From: Thermoplasmata archaeon
GTDB lineage: Archaea; Thermoplasmatota; Thermoplasmata; Thermoplasmatales; Thermoplasmataceae
Length of the DNA: 5,212 bases
Direction: 5' to 3'
Assembly: GCA_021833045.1 (NCBI GenBank)
Contig: JAKBGP010000163.1
Location: 1 to 5,212, forward strand
Of this stretch, positions 1 through 5,212 are shown one piece after another. A program made the translations under genes and the position numbers. The notes beneath the pieces were generated by a model. The model was not told where the DNA came from. It ran no database searches and saw nothing but the letters and a program-made list of their open reading frames with translations. Within the stretch, counting starts at the first letter, position 1. Each line of letters begins with the position of its first letter.

Positions 1-438
1 AGCAGACTTTTCAATGCTGGTTTTAGTGGTTTGGCAGTCACCTTTATCGTCCTGTGGTTTCTTGTTCCTTTTTTCTTTTTTGTCATAGTTAGAAAAGCAG
101 TTAGAAAGCAATTTCAATTTTATGTCATCCCTCTAATAACCTCGTTCCTTGCAACCCTGATTTCCGGCGGCATACAAGGATCCGCTGTGAATTCCACAGG
201 CCCTTATTACTACTTTGGATATCCCTTCCTTTACTTTGACTTTTATCGGGCAGAGATACCTGTTGGAAGTCTGCCACCCTCATTTTCATTGATTTTCGGA
301 TTCAGCTGGCTTGGCCTGTTCCTCGACCTGATAGCTTGGTTCTGTCTTTCAATCATTGCTGTTGTAATCGCAGGATTTATAGGAGCAAAATATGGTGAAA
401 GGATAAAATTAAAACTTTCTCTTTCCGCAGACAAGTGA
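1..438 (+). CDS. Hydrophobic membrane protein of unknown function, 5'-partial
   Basis: I do not recognise this protein. The frame is open from the first base of the window to the TGA at 436-438, giving 145 residues, so the true start is probably outside the window. The only start-like codon inside is TTG at 31, which would give 135 residues. There is no TATA box at the right distance for it to be checked, because the edge is too close. Counting from TTG31, hydrophobic stretches lie at about residues 3-20, 31-49 and 84-119; the last is long enough for two helices. That predicts three or four membrane segments, with a basic stretch after the first (RKAVRK, 21-26) and a polar, aromatic-rich loop at 50-82. 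The C-terminus is basic (GERIKLKLS). No catalytic motif is visible. It lies upstream of another small membrane protein on the same strand, but the roughly 200-bp gap and that gene's own TATA box argue against a shared operon. Confidence 0.6.
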   Translation, partial: SRLFNAGFSGLAVTFIVLWFLVPFFFFVIVRKAVRKQFQFYVIPLITSFLATLISGGIQGSAVNSTGPYYYFGYPFLYFDFYRAEIPVGSLPPSFSLIFGFSWLGLFLDLIAWFCLSIIAVVIAGFIGAKYGERIKLKLSLSADK

Positions 439-614
439 GATGAACCTGAAAGATAAATATCTGAAGGCAAACATCAGATTTCATTGTTACTGCAAGGGAT
501 AAAAAAATAAAACTAAATGTCTTTGAAGCACCATTGTTTAAAGTGTTTGTGTAGGTTTCGGACTACTTCATAGCCTGCTTTGTTGAATCTAATGAACTAG
601 TAGGTCTGGTAGGC
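439..614. other. Intergenic stretch with no convincing gene
   Basis: Between the first membrane protein and the TATA box of the second I find only very short frames. One is a 20-codon frame starting ATG at 440, just after the upstream stop. The other is an 18-codon frame starting ATG at 516 that reads CLKCLC, a cysteine pattern too short to interpret. Neither has a box A at leaderless distance or an obvious ribosome binding site. There is an A-rich run near 500-510 but no strong T-tract on the + strand, so where the upstream transcript ends is unclear. The stretch could hold degraded sequence, but I could not trace a family. Confidence 0.4.
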
Positions 615-624
615 AAATATATAG
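615..624 (+). promoter_or_regulatory. Archaeal TATA box (box A) for the four-helix membrane protein
   Basis: The sequence AAATATATAG is a good match to an archaeal box A. Its centre is about 26 nt upstream of the ATG at 646, the distance at which archaeal RNA polymerase starts. Transcription would therefore begin at or next to the A of that ATG, giving a leaderless mRNA. This spacing decides the start codon against the in-frame TTG at 631, which would lie upstream of the transcript. Confidence 0.6.
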
Positions 625-645
625 AATGGTTTGCATTCCATCGAT

Positions 646-1014
646 ATGGCATCGCCCAGAAAAGTCACTGGAACTGTGGCCGCACTAATCATCGTCATAA
701 TCTCGATACTCCTGTTCTATCTCTCTTATATTGACATAGGTAACAAAGAGGAAGCATTTGTTGTTATAGGATTGATTTCGGTTCTTTTTGCTATAATTTC
801 GTATCTGATGCATGCCTTCATCTCGCAGGTAAAGGTAGTTACCGCTTTTGTATGGGCATATTACGCGTTTGGGGTTGTAAGCATGGTTTATGGTACTGCA
901 ATAATCAAGTTTGATGTGTTGTATCTTATCTTAATGCTTCTTTTCGTTCTAGTATCTATTGCGTTTATTTATTGGAGGCTATCAACCATGATCTCTGACC
1001 CAACTTCAAAATGA
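646..1014 (+). CDS. Small four-helix integral membrane protein of unknown function
   Basis: I do not recognise this 122-residue protein. I start it at ATG646 rather than at the in-frame TTG at 631, because the TATA box at 615-624 places transcription start at the ATG. After a short polar and basic N-terminus (MASPRKVTG) come four well-spaced hydrophobic segments, at about residues 8-28, 36-59, 63-87 and 89-110, and a short polar C-terminus ending in SDPTSK. Almost the whole chain is membrane-embedded; loops are only a few residues, with an acidic/basic turn (IGNKEEA) between helices 1 and 2. No signal peptide, cysteine motif or catalytic motif is visible. A small transporter subunit, a membrane-protein modulator or an accessory-region orphan would all fit. 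Convergent orientation to the restriction-modification gene and the insertion-sequence debris between them argue against a direct functional link. Confidence 0.65.
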   Translation: MASPRKVTGTVAALIIVIISILLFYLSYIDIGNKEEAFVVIGLISVLFAIISYLMHAFISQVKVVTAFVWAYYAFGVVSMVYGTAIIKFDVLYLILMLLFVLVSIAFIYWRLSTMISDPTSK

Positions 1015-1017
1015 AAT

Positions 1018-1031
1018 GGTTCTTTTGAACC
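1018..1031 (+). terminator. Short perfect hairpin just after the membrane-protein stop
   Basis: GGTTC and GAACC flank a TTTT loop, giving a 5-bp perfect stem that begins three bases after the TGA at 1012-1014. A second weak pairing, CCTTC with GAAGG, lies at about 1030-1053. No T-tract follows, and archaeal termination usually depends on T-tracts rather than stems, so this may be an mRNA 3'-end structure or chance. Confidence 0.25.
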
Positions 1032-1166
1032 TTCCAGAATCCTTGTTAGAAGGAACTAAAAATATCTAATAGTGGTTATAATTAAATAGGCAAAGAGGCA
1101 ATTAAAATTTAACAGAGAAACATTGGCCTGGTGTTAAGGATCTGGTTACGTTCAGACAACAAGAGC
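1032..1166. other. AT-rich non-coding stretch before the transposase remnant
   Basis: This stretch is AT-rich from about 1054 to 1112, with box-A-like runs such as AAAAATATCTAATAG and TTATAATTAAAT, and with stops in all three + frames. A frame opens at 1113 and runs into the transposase remnant. Its first dozen or so codons do not clearly resemble IS110 proteins, so the left boundary of the remnant is uncertain. The box-A-like sequences do not precede any intact gene. Confidence 0.35.
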
Positions 1167-1628
1167 ATGGAGGAACACTTATATAGGGGGAGAGTCAAGG
1201 GCAGTAAGGTTTTACTCCGCTCCTCATTCCAGAGGTTACGATATTTAAAACCAGCATCTAATCGCGGTCGCAATAGTCGCAGAGATCGATGACATTTCGA
1301 TATTTGAATCGAATGAGAACCTTGCAGCATATGCCCGTCTTCTCCCGAGCACAGATTAATCAGATAACACAGACAGTAAAGGGCACTTCACAAAGCATTG
1401 ACGATCCATGCTGAGATTCAACCTTGTTAAAGCAGAAAATTCGGTGATAAAATCTCGAAGAGGATATGAAGCACATACCTGAGTCTTGTAAAAAGTCTTG
1501 ACAAGAATTATGTAATCGTTGAAATTGCCTTGATCCTTCTTGAAAGCATATTTATATTTCTTTCCGGGAAAAAAGAGTTCAAAGACGGCGTTGACAAGCG
1601 CAAGCTTTATTCGAGACAGACAAATTGA
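1167..1628 (+). pseudogene. Decayed IS110-family transposase, C-terminal (Transposase_20) part only
   Basis: No intact frame exists, but stitched frames read as the conserved C-terminal region of IS110 transposases. About 1190-1220 gives SKVLLRS. In another frame, 1226-1246 gives IPEVTIF, matching the SIPG motif. From 1249 a third frame gives LIAVAIVAEIDDISIFES, then NLAAYARLLPSTD, matching the EIGDI-RF and LAAYAGLVPS motifs. This frame continues through TAA at 1357 (in place of the usual Gln) and TGA at 1399 (in place of the usual Gly), giving SDNTDSKGHFTKH and then SMLRFNLVKAENSVIKS. After about 1470 the next frame gives KNYVIVEIALILLESIF and KKEFKDGVDKRKLYSRQ, ending at TGA 1626-1628. The N-terminal DEDD catalytic half is missing: the space where it should lie holds the membrane-protein gene. 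The 73-codon frame on the opposite strand here is a shadow. The remnant is inactive. The family call is from remembered motifs, not a search. Confidence 0.8.
1569..1574 (-). terminator. Possible T-tract terminator of the restriction-modification gene
   Basis: On the minus strand there is a run of six T about 60 nt beyond the TAA of the restriction-modification gene, in the context CTCTTTTTTCC. This is the first clear T-tract downstream and fits the archaeal style of termination. It lies inside the transposase remnant, so the transcript would run into that sequence in antisense. Confidence 0.3.
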
Positions 1629-1633
1629 GAATT

Positions 1634-4600
1634 TTATTGTGCAAGTTCAGTGGATGCAGTTTTTCCCAATCTGAATTCAAGATCAAAATTCTCTAAGAAG
1701 TCAAGTTCTTCTTTGCTCAGTGAAAAGATTATTGAGATCTCTGCATCGATCTCTTTGATTATGTTATAAGAAAGTTTTGGGATAATCTCCCTTATCCTGA
1801 TGGCATAACCTCCCTTGCGGATATTTATCTTCAAGTTTGAATTCTTGTAATAGTCATGCATAAGTTCAAGCGCAAGCATGCTGAGTTTTTCTTCCGTTTC
1901 TCTGGATATAGACGACATGTTGATTGGAATTGAGAGGATGTGCTGGGGTAGAAGATCACGTCCATCAGAGTAAGCTACAAAGAGCCAGTAGAAGAATGTG
2001 CTATTAAGAAGTGCTGTTACGATTGGCGCCTGTTCTTTACTAAACTCAACATACTTGTAATGATCCGAATAATTGGCTTTCTTAAGCTTACCAAGTATAA
2101 TTTTTCCGGTTTCCTGTTCCTGCCTGTAGCTTTCATAATATTCGACACTGGGCACATATCCCTCCAGATGGGAATGTATCCAGTACCGGGGTGCATTATG
2201 GTACCATACCTTCTCTCCATCCTTCACAGCAAAATCACGAAGTTTCTTTGATCCAGACTGCTTTCTTATCTTTTCAAAAATACTCTTTTCTATCTCAGTC
2301 CCGATCTTGGGAATTATATCCTCTGGAGTTTGCAAACTCACAGGCACTGAACAAAGATTGCTAAACAACGAAGGCCTGTCTTCCGTATACCACCTATGGT
2401 ACTTACTAGTGATAACGGTTACTGTGCCACTTCCCTTGGTTGCAATCACAATCGTGGACCTGCAATCTTCAATGCCAGAAAAAATTTTTCCCGGACGATC
2501 ATCGAAATTATAGTACTCAGCTACACTGGAACTCTTGTGAATAAGTTCCCTGATTGGGCCCATCCTATCAGTAGAGACAAGGGATACTGGAACAATGAAT
2601 CCTAGCAATCCATCGTATTTGATGAGATTCAGTGAACGCTCAGTAAAATAAACATGAGTATTTCCGCAACTCTGCGACTTGTAGATAAGAGGATCTTTTT
2701 CTGTCTTCTTTGAACTCATTCTCAGACTCTTTATTATGTTCAAGTCTAGTCTTTCCTTTGGCATGTCCCTATCCTCAACATATGGTGGGTTGCCAAGTGC
2801 AATGTCAAAACCACCGTCCTGGATAATATCGTGGAAGTCAACGCTCCAATGAATTGGGTTGGTTGTTGAGAGTTTACTGTTTAGTTCCTCTATTGAAGGG
2901 GCATTTCTGGCTAATGACGAGAAATATGTTAGATAGGCATTCCCAAGTACAGCATAAACACCTGATTTTATCCTCCGCATAATTGCTCTCATGACTATCG
3001 CCCTCTTTCCAGACAAAAGTTCGTATTTTGAGGAAAGAAGTGAAAATGCCTCAACACACGAACTAGGAGAACCACTTGTGAGCTTTTCCGTTATCAACTT
3101 TAAGTCAACATTAAGCATCGACTCCACCGTTTTTAGGTCCTTATAGAAAAGGGGATCAAAAGACACGGGAAAAAGTCCTTGGTAAATGTTCTCTCTTAGA
3201 TGCCCCACTAGGGTGTTGCCATTAACAATATTAAAATCAATATTGGGAAGAGATTGGACGTGATCCTTATCCTTCCTGTCCGCTTCGGATATTATCGAGA
3301 GCCAGATTCTAAGCTTGGTTATTTCCACGCCGATCTGATCAATATCAACTCCGTAGAGATTGTTGGTGACTATCTTCCTCTTTATGTTGTAGTAGTCTGG
3401 GTTTTCCCCCATGCCAAGAAGAAGAGAAGCCTCTATTCTTGTGAATTCATTCAGAACAACCGTTAGGAAGTGCCCTGATCCGCATGCTGGATCGATTATT
3501 TTGAGGCCTTCGATCCTATTCAACATCGCGCCTATCTGCTTTCTGTTGGGAGGAAGCACGGAAAGCATATCCTCTATAGAGTCCAGGCCAGTTAGGTCCC
3601 TATCTTTCCATCCAAAACCCTTTAAGACATCGATCATTACCTGTTGTATCTTGGTGTCAAGGGTTTTCCTCGTGATAAATTGAACAACATCTTCTGGTGT
3701 GTAATATGCCCCCAGCATCTTCTGTCTGTTGTCTCCTTTCCCAGAAACATAGTTTATTGTTTTCTCAAAAATGAAGCCCAATATTTCAGGTCTCACATTT
3801 GCATCGTTGCTTAGGCCAATGCTGACGCCCTTGAAGAGGTTGTTGAATACCAGATCCAACCCTTCATTCTGGATCGAATAGCTTTGCTCATCCTCAATCA
3901 AGTAGTTAAACAGACCTCCATTTAGGTATGGTATCTCTGAATAGATTGGGTCATTCTTTACCGACGGAGGCCTGTTTTCCTTGCTTACGTTGAAGACATT
4001 GTAGAATAAGGGCTTAAGATAGGTGTTATAGAAATTGTCTGGCATGTGGCTTTCATTGTATTCCTCATATCGACCGGTCAAGAGATTTTTTGGCACAAGA
4101 TCCTGGTCCTCTAAAAAATAAACGAATATGAGCCGGTTCATTGTGGTTACTGCGAACAATTCGTTTTGGTTTTCTTTTGCATTTTCTGGAGGAATTACTG
4201 AGTTCAGTAGGCATCTCTCTCCTGTTAGATTGCCTTTCGGATCCCTCCCCAATACGTATTTCATGTATTTCAGGTAAAAGCGATTCGAAATCTCCTCCTT
4301 CTCTTCCTCTATACTTAGCTCTGTTTCGCTTAGGAAATCGGATATTCTTTCTGCATGTAGGTTGAAAAAGTCAACTATCGTTTTGTCAAATTCAGGTGTG
4401 GATGGAAGATAGCTGGAAGTCAACAAAAATCTGTATAAAGGTCTTAGATCCATCGAGAGTATCTCTCTCAAAGACGCGTTCTCCGATTCAAGAGACACTA
4501 CTATCCACTTGAACCCGTCAGTTGCGATAGCATGATCAGTTTTCGAGAATCTTGAGAATAACCACTCCTTTACCTGTCCCAATCCCACCTTGTGGCCGCT

Positions 4601-4978
4601 CTTTGCATCTTCATAGAGATCAGTGTCCATGGGCTCTGCCTCGATGTAAAGCAAGGGTTTGGCCAGGTCCACGGTGTGGACGCTGTAGTCAGGAACCCTG
4701 TTCCCGGAGGATGTTTTGAGACCAGTTTCGTCTGTCCATTTGAGCTCTAGAAAATTCAGTATAGGTTCGACAATAAACTGCTTCACAAGGCTTTCCGGCA
4801 TCTGCCCCGTTACTAAATCGGAGGAATGGTACAGGGCCTTCTGATTCATCACTAGGTTCTGGAATGTGTTGAATTCCTTGAACTGGGAGGTAACGTTGCC
4901 ATATATGGACACTATGAGATTCCTGAAATCGGTGAATCCTGAATCTTGTGGAAAGTTCTTCTTTCTTTTGTCTTTCAA
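1634..4978 (-). CDS. Type IIG-like restriction-modification enzyme (Eco57I/TaqI-type fused nuclease, adenine-N6 methyltransferase and specificity domain)
   Basis: This 1114-residue cytoplasmic protein should bind a short DNA site, methylate adenine N6 using S-adenosylmethionine and, if the nuclease is active, cut unmodified DNA. Residues ~55-165 resemble an HsdR-N/PD-(D/E)XK nuclease: PDY at 96-98, IEAE at 112-115, Gln135 and IATDGFKW at 151-158. Glu115 stands where lysine is usual. Residues ~190-415 are a mostly helical linker. The methyltransferase spans ~420-850: motif X GAYYTP (423-428), motif I DPACGSG (496-502), GVDID (543-547), NGNTL (586-590) and catalytic NPPY (730-733), with a ~140-residue insertion before NPPY as is common in this family. 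GLLGFIVPVSL (790-800) and the SGIEDCRSTIVI region (834-845) fit the end of the domain. Residues ~880-1060 look like a TaqI-like target recognition domain, with RYWIHSHLEGYVP and ALLNSTFFYWLF. Length suits type IIG. The start is TTG: it lies ~26 nt below a TATA box, and no ATG or GTG lies between it and the upstream in-frame stop. GTG at residue 23 is the alternative. No BREX or DISARM partners are visible, so PglX or DrmMI is less likely. Confidence 0.9.
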   Translation of the reverse strand: MKDKRKKNFPQDSGFTDFRNLIVSIYGNVTSQFKEFNTFQNLVMNQKALYHSSDLVTGQMPESLVKQFIVEPILNFLELKWTDETGLKTSSGNRVPDYSVHTVDLAKPLLYIEAEPMDTDLYEDAKSGHKVGLGQVKEWLFSRFSKTDHAIATDGFKWIVVSLESENASLREILSMDLRPLYRFLLTSSYLPSTPEFDKTIVDFFNLHAERISDFLSETELSIEEEKEEISNRFYLKYMKYVLGRDPKGNLTGERCLLNSVIPPENAKENQNELFAVTTMNRLIFVYFLEDQDLVPKNLLTGRYEEYNESHMPDNFYNTYLKPLFYNVFNVSKENRPPSVKNDPIYSEIPYLNGGLFNYLIEDEQSYSIQNEGLDLVFNNLFKGVSIGLSNDANVRPEILGFIFEKTINYVSGKGDNRQKMLGAYYTPEDVVQFITRKTLDTKIQQVMIDVLKGFGWKDRDLTGLDSIEDMLSVLPPNRKQIGAMLNRIEGLKIIDPACGSGHFLTVVLNEFTRIEASLLLGMGENPDYYNIKRKIVTNNLYGVDIDQIGVEITKLRIWLSIISEADRKDKDHVQSLPNIDFNIVNGNTLVGHLRENIYQGLFPVSFDPLFYKDLKTVESMLNVDLKLITEKLTSGSPSSCVEAFSLLSSKYELLSGKRAIVMRAIMRRIKSGVYAVLGNAYLTYFSSLARNAPSIEELNSKLSTTNPIHWSVDFHDIIQDGGFDIALGNPPYVEDRDMPKERLDLNIIKSLRMSSKKTEKDPLIYKSQSCGNTHVYFTERSLNLIKYDGLLGFIVPVSLVSTDRMGPIRELIHKSSSVAEYYNFDDRPGKIFSGIEDCRSTIVIATKGSGTVTVITSKYHRWYTEDRPSLFSNLCSVPVSLQTPEDIIPKIGTEIEKSIFEKIRKQSGSKKLRDFAVKDGEKVWYHNAPRYWIHSHLEGYVPSVEYYESYRQEQETGKIILGKLKKANYSDHYKYVEFSKEQAPIVTALLNSTFFYWLFVAYSDGRDLLPQHILSIPINMSSISRETEEKLSMLALELMHDYYKNSNLKINIRKGGYAIRIREIIPKLSYNIIKEIDAEISIIFSLSKEELDFLENFDLEFRLGKTASTELAQ

Positions 4979-4998
4979 CCCTTGGTTTATCCGCGATC

Positions 4999-5008
4999 TA
5001 TATTTATT
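4999..5008 (-). promoter_or_regulatory. TATA box of the restriction-modification gene
   Basis: The minus strand reads AATAAATATA, preceded by a purine-rich CGAATAG that could be the TFB-binding element. The centre is 25-26 nt from the TTG at 4978, predicting transcription start at or within a base or two of the start codon, hence a leaderless or nearly leaderless mRNA. The AAGGG directly before TTG would touch the start codon with no spacing, so it is unlikely to act as a Shine-Dalgarno sequence. Confidence 0.6.
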
Positions 5009-5022
5009 CTATTCGAGGATTG

Positions 5023-5034
5023 AAGAGGCCTCTT
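5023..5034. promoter_or_regulatory. 12-bp perfect palindrome upstream of the restriction-modification promoter
   Basis: AAGAGGCCTCTT is a perfect inverted repeat without spacer, lying 14 bp upstream of the TATA box. Its position would suit an activator or repressor dimer, or a site recognised by the enzyme itself. No regulator gene is visible in the window. A perfect 12-mer palindrome can also arise by chance, so its role is an inference. Confidence 0.3.
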
Positions 5035-5071
5035 TCTAGAAACAAATCCATCTCTGCCGAAATCATATATC

Positions 5072-5077
5072 AAAAAA
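5072..5077 (-). terminator. T-tract terminator of the tRNA-Ser gene
   Basis: On the minus strand a run of six T (AGTTTTTTGAT) begins about 10 nt after the tRNA 3' end. Short T-tracts directly downstream of a tRNA are the usual archaeal stop signal, so the tRNA is probably transcribed separately from the restriction-modification gene, which has its own TATA box. Confidence 0.5.
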
Positions 5078-5086
5078 CTGGAAGCA

Positions 5087-5167
5087 CGCCGCGGGAGAGA
5101 TTCGAACTCCCGATCCACAAGGGAACCAGATCTCAAGTCTGGCGCCGTACCACTGGGCCACCGCGGC
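5087..5167 (-). tRNA. tRNA-Ser (anticodon UGA)
   Basis: The gene decodes UCA serine codons. The 7-bp acceptor stem is GCCGCGG with CCGCGGC, fully paired. The D arm is GCC-CAGTGGTAC-GGC and includes the conserved GG. The anticodon stem is CCAGA/TCTGG with loop CTTGAGA, placing anticodon TGA at 5135-5133. A 14-nt class II variable arm (TCC pairing with GGA) is followed by the T arm GGGAG-TTCGAAT-CTCTC, whose stem has one G-U pair. The discriminator base is G, as is usual for serine tRNA. The 3' CCA is not encoded, which supports an archaeal origin. There is no intron at the canonical position 3' of the anticodon. The mature tRNA is 81 nt before CCA addition. Confidence 0.96.
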
Positions 5168-5170
5168 TTT

Positions 5171-5189
5171 CCTGTATTGCAGACACAGG
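5171..5189. repeat. Inverted repeat in the tRNA-Ser 5' flank
   Basis: CCTGT and ACAGG form a 5-bp stem around a 9-nt spacer, ending three bases from the tRNA 5' end. It could fold in the pre-tRNA leader or be a protein site, but is short enough to be chance. Confidence 0.25.
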
Positions 5190-5200
5190 CTAATCTCCGC

Positions 5201-5211
5201 AAAGCAATAAA
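5201..5211 (-). promoter_or_regulatory. Weak TATA-like element upstream of tRNA-Ser
   Basis: The minus strand reads TTTATTGCTTT. A start 26 nt downstream would fall near 5181, leaving a 5' leader of about 13 nt for RNase P. The match to box A is poor and the window ends here, so a better element may lie just outside. Confidence 0.25.
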
Positions 5212-5212
5212 C

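Noticed and set aside
440..502. 20-codon + frame starting two bases after the first gene's stop
   Set aside because: No conserved pattern or ribosome binding site is visible; a frame this short is expected by chance.
516..572. 18-codon + frame reading CLKCLC, a zinc-ribbon-like cysteine pattern that might be a transposase scrap
   Set aside because: It is too short, has stops on both sides and no flanking motif that would tie it to any family.
631..645. TTG631 as start of the four-helix membrane protein
   Set aside because: The TATA box at 615-624 predicts transcription starting at about 645-646, so the TTG would not be in the mRNA; ATG646 fits better.
1109..1330. 73-codon open frame on the minus strand
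   Set aside because: It is antisense to the IS110 fossil, whose + strand motifs explain the sequence, and its translation shows no domain or credible start signal.
4283..4296. GATTCGAAATCTCC, resembling part of the tRNA T arm, as a possible attachment site
   Set aside because: It lies inside the restriction-modification coding sequence, matches only a few bases of the T arm and does not continue into the acceptor stem.
1634..4978. PglX of BREX or DrmMI of DISARM as identity of the large methyltransferase
   Set aside because: The protein has an N-terminal nuclease-like domain, and no phosphatase, helicase, BrxC-like ATPase, DUF1998 or PLD-type partner lies in the window. A distant partner outside the window cannot be excluded.

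Overview
The window looks archaeal, most likely from a Thermoplasmatota-like lineage; the phylum is an inference. The reasons are: (i) a serine tRNA gene with a short class II variable arm, a G discriminator base and no encoded CCA; (ii) A/T-only TATA elements (box A) centred about 26 nt upstream of the start codons of two genes, as expected for leaderless transcripts; (iii) T-tract ends rather than strong bacterial hairpin terminators.

Layout, left to right. Bases 1-438 (+) hold the end of a hydrophobic membrane protein whose frame is still open at the left edge. About 200 bp of apparently non-coding DNA follows, ending in a TATA box. Next is a small protein with four predicted membrane helices (646-1014, +). 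Roughly 1167-1628 (+) is a decayed 3' half of an IS110-family transposase. No intact reading frame covers it, but the C-terminal Transposase_20 region can be followed through in-frame stops and at least three frame changes. Immediately convergent with it, 1634-4978 (-), is one long intact gene for a 1114-residue single-polypeptide type IIG-like restriction-modification enzyme: N-terminal PD-(D/E)XK-like domain, adenine-N6 methyltransferase with DPACGSG and NPPY motifs, and a C-terminal TaqI-like target recognition region. Upstream of it on the same strand are its TATA box, a 12-bp perfect palindrome, a T-tract terminator and a tRNA-Ser(UGA) gene.

The restriction-modification gene stands alone: no separate methylase, specificity subunit, helicase or other BREX/DISARM-like partner is visible, so it probably acts as a one-gene defence or epigenetic unit. 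Its canonical catalytic lysine position appears to read glutamate (E-A-E rather than E-A-K), which raises the question of whether it still cuts DNA. Location just beyond the 3' end of a tRNA gene, together with insertion-sequence debris and unrecognised small membrane proteins, suggests an accessory region. I see no clear new multi-gene system.
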